Origin: Brevibacterium aurantiacum
GTDB taxonomy: Bacteria; Actinomycetota; Actinomycetes; Actinomycetales; Brevibacteriaceae
Reading direction: 5' to 3'
Assembly: GCF_900169065.1 (NCBI RefSeq)
Contig: NZ_FXZB01000016.1
Coordinates: 55,542 to 119,541, forward strand
DNA: 64,000 nucleotides
The notes under the pieces were generated by a model that saw only the letters and a program-made list of their open reading frames with translations, ran no database searches and was not told the DNA's origin. Positions 60,735-64,000 of this stretch are shown here, one piece after another. The translations under genes and the position numbers were made by a program. The stretch's first letter is position 1. Every line of letters starts with the position of its first letter.

Positions 60735-61367
60735 GTGCCTTTTCAAGGAGTCAGAATGACGCAGTCGACGACGCGCTCACGCAAGTTCAAGGCCATCCTC
60801 GCCGGTGGTATCGTCCTCGGAGTCGGAGCTGCCGTGACGCTGGCCGCCTGGACGGACAACGAATGGGCCGAGGGAACCTTCGGCGCCGGTTCCTTCAACG
60901 TGCAGGGAAGCACCACGGGCGCCGAAGACAGCTTCACTGATCATGAGAGCTCCGACGGCGCTGCATCATTGAACTTCGACCTCGCCGGTGGCGATAACAT
61001 GTCTCCCGGTGACACCGTGGCAGCTCCCTTCGTTCTTCGCCTCGATGGCGAAACCTCCTACGACGCGAGCGTGGTGCTCGAAAACGCTACGGGAGGCGGC
61101 GACAACCCGACGGCGCTGACCTACGAGATCGTCAGCGTGGCCAATGCTGGCGCCTGCAGCGCAGACGCAACCGGCACCTCGATCGTCCCCGCTGACACAG
61201 CACTGGGATCCACCGCCCGCGCTGAGGGCTTCGACCTCATCGCAGGTGCTGATGCGACCGCGGGGGCACCTATCACGCTGTGCTTCAAAGTCACTGCCGA
61301 TGACAGTCTGACGCAGGGCCAGAACACGAACGCCCAGTGGCAGTTCACCGCCACCTCGGCTGAGTAA
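60735..61367 (+). CDS. SipW-type secreted protein 1
   Basis: A 210-residue exported protein. The N-terminal signal region (SRKFKAILAGGIVLGVGAAVTLAAWTDNEWAEGTFGAGSFNVQ) is the SipW-cognate class: a twin basic start, a hydrophobic segment and the AAWTD-x-E motif after the cleavage site. The mature part is beta-rich and TasA/CalY-like in outline (SFNVQGSTTG, FDLAGGDNMSPGDTVAAPFVLRL). Two cysteines occur late (GACSAD and LCFKV). It is probably processed by the signal peptidase at 62,113 and may assemble at the cell surface. Confidence 0.8.
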   Translation: MPFQGVRMTQSTTRSRKFKAILAGGIVLGVGAAVTLAAWTDNEWAEGTFGAGSFNVQGSTTGAEDSFTDHESSDGAASLNFDLAGGDNMSPGDTVAAPFVLRLDGETSYDASVVLENATGGGDNPTALTYEIVSVANAGACSADATGTSIVPADTALGSTARAEGFDLIAGADATAGAPITLCFKVTADDSLTQGQNTNAQWQFTATSAE

Positions 61368-61381
61368 TCACACCAACCTTC

Positions 61382-62116
61382 GTGCGACTTCCGGTGGGTC
61401 CATTGCGCGGCCCCGATCCGTCTGAGCGGGTCTCTGCCGAGGCCCGCTCAGACGGTCGACGGCAGATTCGCGAATTTGAGCAGAAGCGCAGGCGTCTGCG
61501 CAGCCGCCGCATCAAAGCGGTCCTCGCAGGCGGTCTGGTCTTCGGCATCGGTTCAGCGGCAACGTTGGCGGCCTGGACCGACACCGAGGAAGCTTCGGGG
61601 TCATTCGAAGCTGGCAGGTTCAACATCGAGATGGCTGTCGACGGCTCGGCTTGGAGCAACAATTCGGAGGCAACCTTTGACGCCAGCGGGATGTACCCGG
61701 GCTCGAAGGTCTACGCACCGGTGCTCGTGCGGACGACGTCGAACACCACGATGGATGGTGAGCTGAGCGTGGCTAGCAAAAATGGTAATGGCCAATCTGG
61801 CGGAACAGTCGATTCGCTTGTGTATCGCGCAGTTACTGAATCGCTCGCTGCAAATGGTGAAACTTCGTTCAAATGCGGTGAGAATTCATTTTCCGGTTCG
61901 CCAACCTACGTCTACGGCAGTGCTTCGTCGACCATTCCTTTCAAAACCGAGGTTGGCGGCGCAAAAAGTCAATCCGTCAGTAGAGCGTCTGAGTCAGTGA
62001 TAGCGTACTGCTTTGAGGTCACCCTTCCGTCGAGCACACCGACCACCGCGCAGGGCACCGAAGCCTCGAAGACCTGGAAGTTCTTCGCCGAGTCCGTTCC
62101 GACTGAGAAATCATGA
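61382..62116 (+). CDS. SipW-type secreted protein 2
   Basis: A 244-residue secreted protein with the same signal class (RRIKAVLAGGLVFGIGSAATLAAWTDTEEASGSFEAGRFNIEM) preceded by an extra, Arg-rich N-terminal extension of about 40 residues. The mature domain is beta-rich (AVDGSAWSNNSEATFDASGMYPGSKVYAPVLVRTTSNTTMDGELSVASK). The GTG start at 61,382 lacks a good ribosome site and may lie further downstream. Overlaps the signal peptidase gene by ATGA. The middle (61,770-61,990) uses visibly more A/T-rich codons than its ends. Confidence 0.72.
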   Translation: MRLPVGPLRGPDPSERVSAEARSDGRRQIREFEQKRRRLRSRRIKAVLAGGLVFGIGSAATLAAWTDTEEASGSFEAGRFNIEMAVDGSAWSNNSEATFDASGMYPGSKVYAPVLVRTTSNTTMDGELSVASKNGNGQSGGTVDSLVYRAVTESLAANGETSFKCGENSFSGSPTYVYGSASSTIPFKTEVGGAKSQSVSRASESVIAYCFEVTLPSSTPTTAQGTEASKTWKFFAESVPTEKS

Positions 62117-63504
62117 TGGCCCAGAAGCGATCGCACAGTTCGCGCACATCAGGCAAGAAAGGCCTGGCCTCGTGGCTTGGCGCCGCGTTGCTCAACATCC
62201 TCGCCGCCCTTGGGGGTGTGTGTATCGTCCTCGTTATCCTCAGCTTCGTCTTCAACGTGTCGATCATGATGTTCCGCACCGGATCTATGAGCCCGACGAT
62301 CACCGCCGGCTCGATCGCCTTCGTACACGAGATCCCCGCCGAGAAGATGGAAGTCGGAGACATCATCACCGCCGACCGTGGTGAGAAGGTTCTGCCCGTG
62401 ACGCACCGCGTGACATCGATCCTGGATACCGATGCTCAGTCCGGTGAGGTCATCTTCGAGATGAAGGGCGATGCGAACGAGGCGAAGGACCCCGAGCCCT
62501 ACACAGCGGACACCGTTCGAAGAGTTATGTTCTCGATTCCGGGAGTGGCGCCGACCATTCAGCAGTTCCGCGACACCTTCGTGCTTGGCGGCATCACAAT
62601 TGCTGCCTCACTGCTTGTGGTCTGGGCATTCTGGCCCAGGCGTGAGGAAGATGCAGATGGTGATGAAGTCGCCGAGGTGGCTGAGGGTGCGCCCGACAAT
62701 GCCGCGGCCGCGCTGCACCAAGAATCCCGATCAGCTGTAACTCGCTCACCGAAGCATGCCATCGCGCTTCCCATTGCCGCACTCTTGTTGGCAACGAGCA
62801 GTGGTCCGTTCCCAGCACTCGAGCCAACGTCCTCGATGATCGCGGCTGCTTCAACCACCGCAAGCGACACCGCCACAACCAACACCGCCGCCGAAGCCCG
62901 CGGCCAGTACCTGCGCATGCGTGCTGTCGGTGACGAGTCGAGAATGCTCAATCTCAGCCCCGGTGCCTCAGCGTACTGGACAGTCGACGTCTGGGCAGAT
63001 GCCCCGGAGCCAGGGACAGTGGAATTGGAGATCGGCTCTGGGCAGCTGACAAAAGCAATCGCCGACGAACTGCTCGTCGACGTCCGGGCTTGTACAGAGA
63101 TCGTGTCGATGAACAAGTGCGCCGGCGGCGGCGAAGAGCTGATCCACCAAACCACACTCAGTGCACTCGGCGCAGCTCCCGAGAATAATCGGCCACTTCT
63201 CGACATGCCCAGTGACGAGAAGCGTCGAGTGCAAGTGACTGTCACCCTGGCGCAAAGCGCCCACGCCGAGGCGGTCGCCGGACAGCGAAGCAGCGTGCGA
63301 CTCACTGCGATCGGCCAAGGGGAAGAAGTCTCGCTGGGCCCCGGTGATCCAGACGTTCCAGGCGGTCCTGATGCCCCCGATGCACCAGGCGATCTCCCGC
63401 GAACCGGAATCGAAGGATGGCTGTGGATCCTATTGCTTGCCTGCGCGCTCATCGCGACAGGATCTATTGTCATCGCCAGAACCAGAAGCCGGAGGAAGCT
63501 ATGA
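62113..63504 (+). CDS. sipW: SipW-like signal peptidase I with C-terminal LPXTG-anchored domain
   Basis: A 463-residue protein. Residues 1-175 are an ER/SipW-type signal peptidase: a TM helix (about 25-48), catalytic Ser in RTGSMSPTI (about 58), His in VTHRVTSI (about 97), box E GDANEAKDP (about 118) and a second TM helix (about 152-172). A linker, a further hydrophobic segment (about 218-232) and a non-catalytic domain of about 170 residues follow. It ends with DLPRTG (about 427), a hydrophobic helix and the basic tail RTRSRRKL: a sortase sorting signal. This two-part architecture is unusual. It overlaps its neighbours by ATGA. Confidence 0.8.
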   Translation: MMAQKRSHSSRTSGKKGLASWLGAALLNILAALGGVCIVLVILSFVFNVSIMMFRTGSMSPTITAGSIAFVHEIPAEKMEVGDIITADRGEKVLPVTHRVTSILDTDAQSGEVIFEMKGDANEAKDPEPYTADTVRRVMFSIPGVAPTIQQFRDTFVLGGITIAASLLVVWAFWPRREEDADGDEVAEVAEGAPDNAAAALHQESRSAVTRSPKHAIALPIAALLLATSSGPFPALEPTSSMIAAASTTASDTATTNTAAEARGQYLRMRAVGDESRMLNLSPGASAYWTVDVWADAPEPGTVELEIGSGQLTKAIADELLVDVRACTEIVSMNKCAGGGEELIHQTTLSALGAAPENNRPLLDMPSDEKRRVQVTVTLAQSAHAEAVAGQRSSVRLTAIGQGEEVSLGPGDPDVPGGPDAPDAPGDLPRTGIEGWLWILLLACALIATGSIVIARTRSRRKL

Positions 63505-64000
63505 GTCGCGCTAGTAGGCAGAGGCCGAAGCAGAAACGCCGAATTCAGGCTTTCTTCGCAGGGCTCTTACTCGTCATGATCGTGCTTGGACTATCCGGCG
63601 TGCACTCGACTTTGGCTGCGTGGACCGACGAGGATGAGGCGACAGGGGCGTTTACGGCTGGGAAAATTCAGCCTGTTCAGAATCTCAAATGTATAGATAG
63701 CGACGATGGTCTGTTGCCTTTGTTGCTGAAAACTGAAGTACAGCTTGATTGGGATCGGCCAGATGTTCCTGACGATGTTGCGATCGAGTATGTCGTGTCT
63801 TGGCAGCCGTCGCTGATCGGAGACAGTGGAAGTCGCACGATCACTGAGAATAGCTATGTCTACAAGTCGCGAGGGGTGAGTCCCATAGAGTGGTGGCATT
63901 CCCACCAGGGACTTCACCCCCAAAAATGTGAAGAACCATCGTGGGATCCCGCTAGTAGTTCCGCCAAGAACCTCACGAAAGGCATCCCACGATGGCTGAC
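63501..64000 (+). CDS. SipW-type secreted protein 3, interrupted/partial
   Basis: The reading frame starts ATG 63,501 (overlapping the signal peptidase stop) with GGAGGA upstream and continues to the window edge. Residues 1-120 look like a SipW-type substrate: KRRIQAFFAGLLLVMIVLGLSGVHSTLAAWTDEDEATGAFTAGKIQ and a beta domain (YVVSWQPSLIGDSGSRTITENSYVYK). After about codon 124 the sequence (63,873 on) is dominated by palindromes and does not look coding, consistent with interruption by inserted DNA. Confidence 0.55.
   Translation, partial: MSRASRQRPKQKRRIQAFFAGLLLVMIVLGLSGVHSTLAAWTDEDEATGAFTAGKIQPVQNLKCIDSDDGLLPLLLKTEVQLDWDRPDVPDDVAIEYVVSWQPSLIGDSGSRTITENSYVYKSRGVSPIEWWHSHQGLHPQKCEEPSWDPASSSAKNLTKGIPRWL
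63873..64000. mobile_element. Possible left end of an inserted element
   Basis: Two palindromes follow each other. GGGGTGAGTCCC (63,873-63,884) pairs with GGGACTTCACCCC (63,908-63,920) enclosing an inner TGGTGG/CCACCA stem. CCATCGTGGGAT (63,936-63,947) pairs perfectly with ATCCCACGATGG (63,984-63,995). An ATG at 63,992 with GAAAGG nine bases upstream could start a transposase, but the window ends eight bases later. The family is unknown. Confidence 0.4.

Overview
The window looks like chromosomal DNA of a high-GC Gram-positive bacterium of the Actinobacteria. Genes are closely packed, strongly G/C-biased at third codon positions, often start with GTG, and overlap by ATGA or GTGA. A fused enol-lactonase/carboxymuconolactone decarboxylase (PcaL), SipW-type secreted proteins, an actinomycete-type integrative element and the general gene complement suggest a Brevibacterium-like member of the Micrococcales. 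The genus is inference from gene content; no rRNA is present.

Region 1 (1-14.9 kb) is catabolic. It holds a stand-alone muconolactone isomerase and an MFS permease, then an amine-degradation group: copper amine oxidase, TetR regulator, FeaR-like AraC regulator, APC permease and aldehyde dehydrogenase. A methyltransferase/LysR pair follows. The LysR gene is divergent from an AidB-like acyl-CoA dehydrogenase, a CaiB-type CoA-transferase and a glutaryl-CoA dehydrogenase, which together suggest glutarate breakdown. Region 2 (15.1-19.5 kb) is a tight operon for a four-carbon acid sugar, probably D-threonate or an isomer: KdgT permease, DUF1537 kinase, PdxA2-type dehydrogenase and GntR regulator, with a strong dyad in front.

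Region 3 (19.5-34.2 kb) is mixed. It has short-chain dehydrogenases, a two-gene ABC exporter with very asymmetric ATPase domains, a C45-type Ntn hydrolase carrying a C-terminal helix-turn-helix and a 19-bp palindrome at its start, MgtE, a universal stress protein, a sugar porter, a patatin and a CPBP protease. Region 4 (34,276-39,595) is a complete, very small integrated element in the 3' end of a tRNA-Phe gene, bounded by a perfect 45-bp direct repeat. It encodes a rolling-circle Rep, a winged-helix protein, an SCO3933-type protein, an FtsK/TraB-like translocase, tiny ORFs and a tyrosine integrase. A tRNA-Glu/Asp/Phe cluster lies beside it.

Region 5 (40-52 kb) contains housekeeping genes (minimal zincin, YbaK, YigZ), a class III aminotransferase, a YtcJ-like amidohydrolase, a ThDP enzyme, a large Orn/Lys/Arg decarboxylase, a truncated proline racemase gene and two MFS exporters or permeases. 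Region 6 (53.5-58.9 kb) is a complete 4-hydroxybenzoate to protocatechuate to beta-ketoadipate operon, pobA-pcaHGBL. Region 7 (59.2-60.6 kb) is a YeeE/TusA sulfur-uptake pair with a terminator. Region 8 (60.7-64 kb) is a SipW-type secretion cluster: two secreted substrates, a signal peptidase that itself ends in an LPXTG wall-sorting signal, and a third substrate gene that seems to be interrupted by palindromic, mobile-element-like DNA at the window's right edge.
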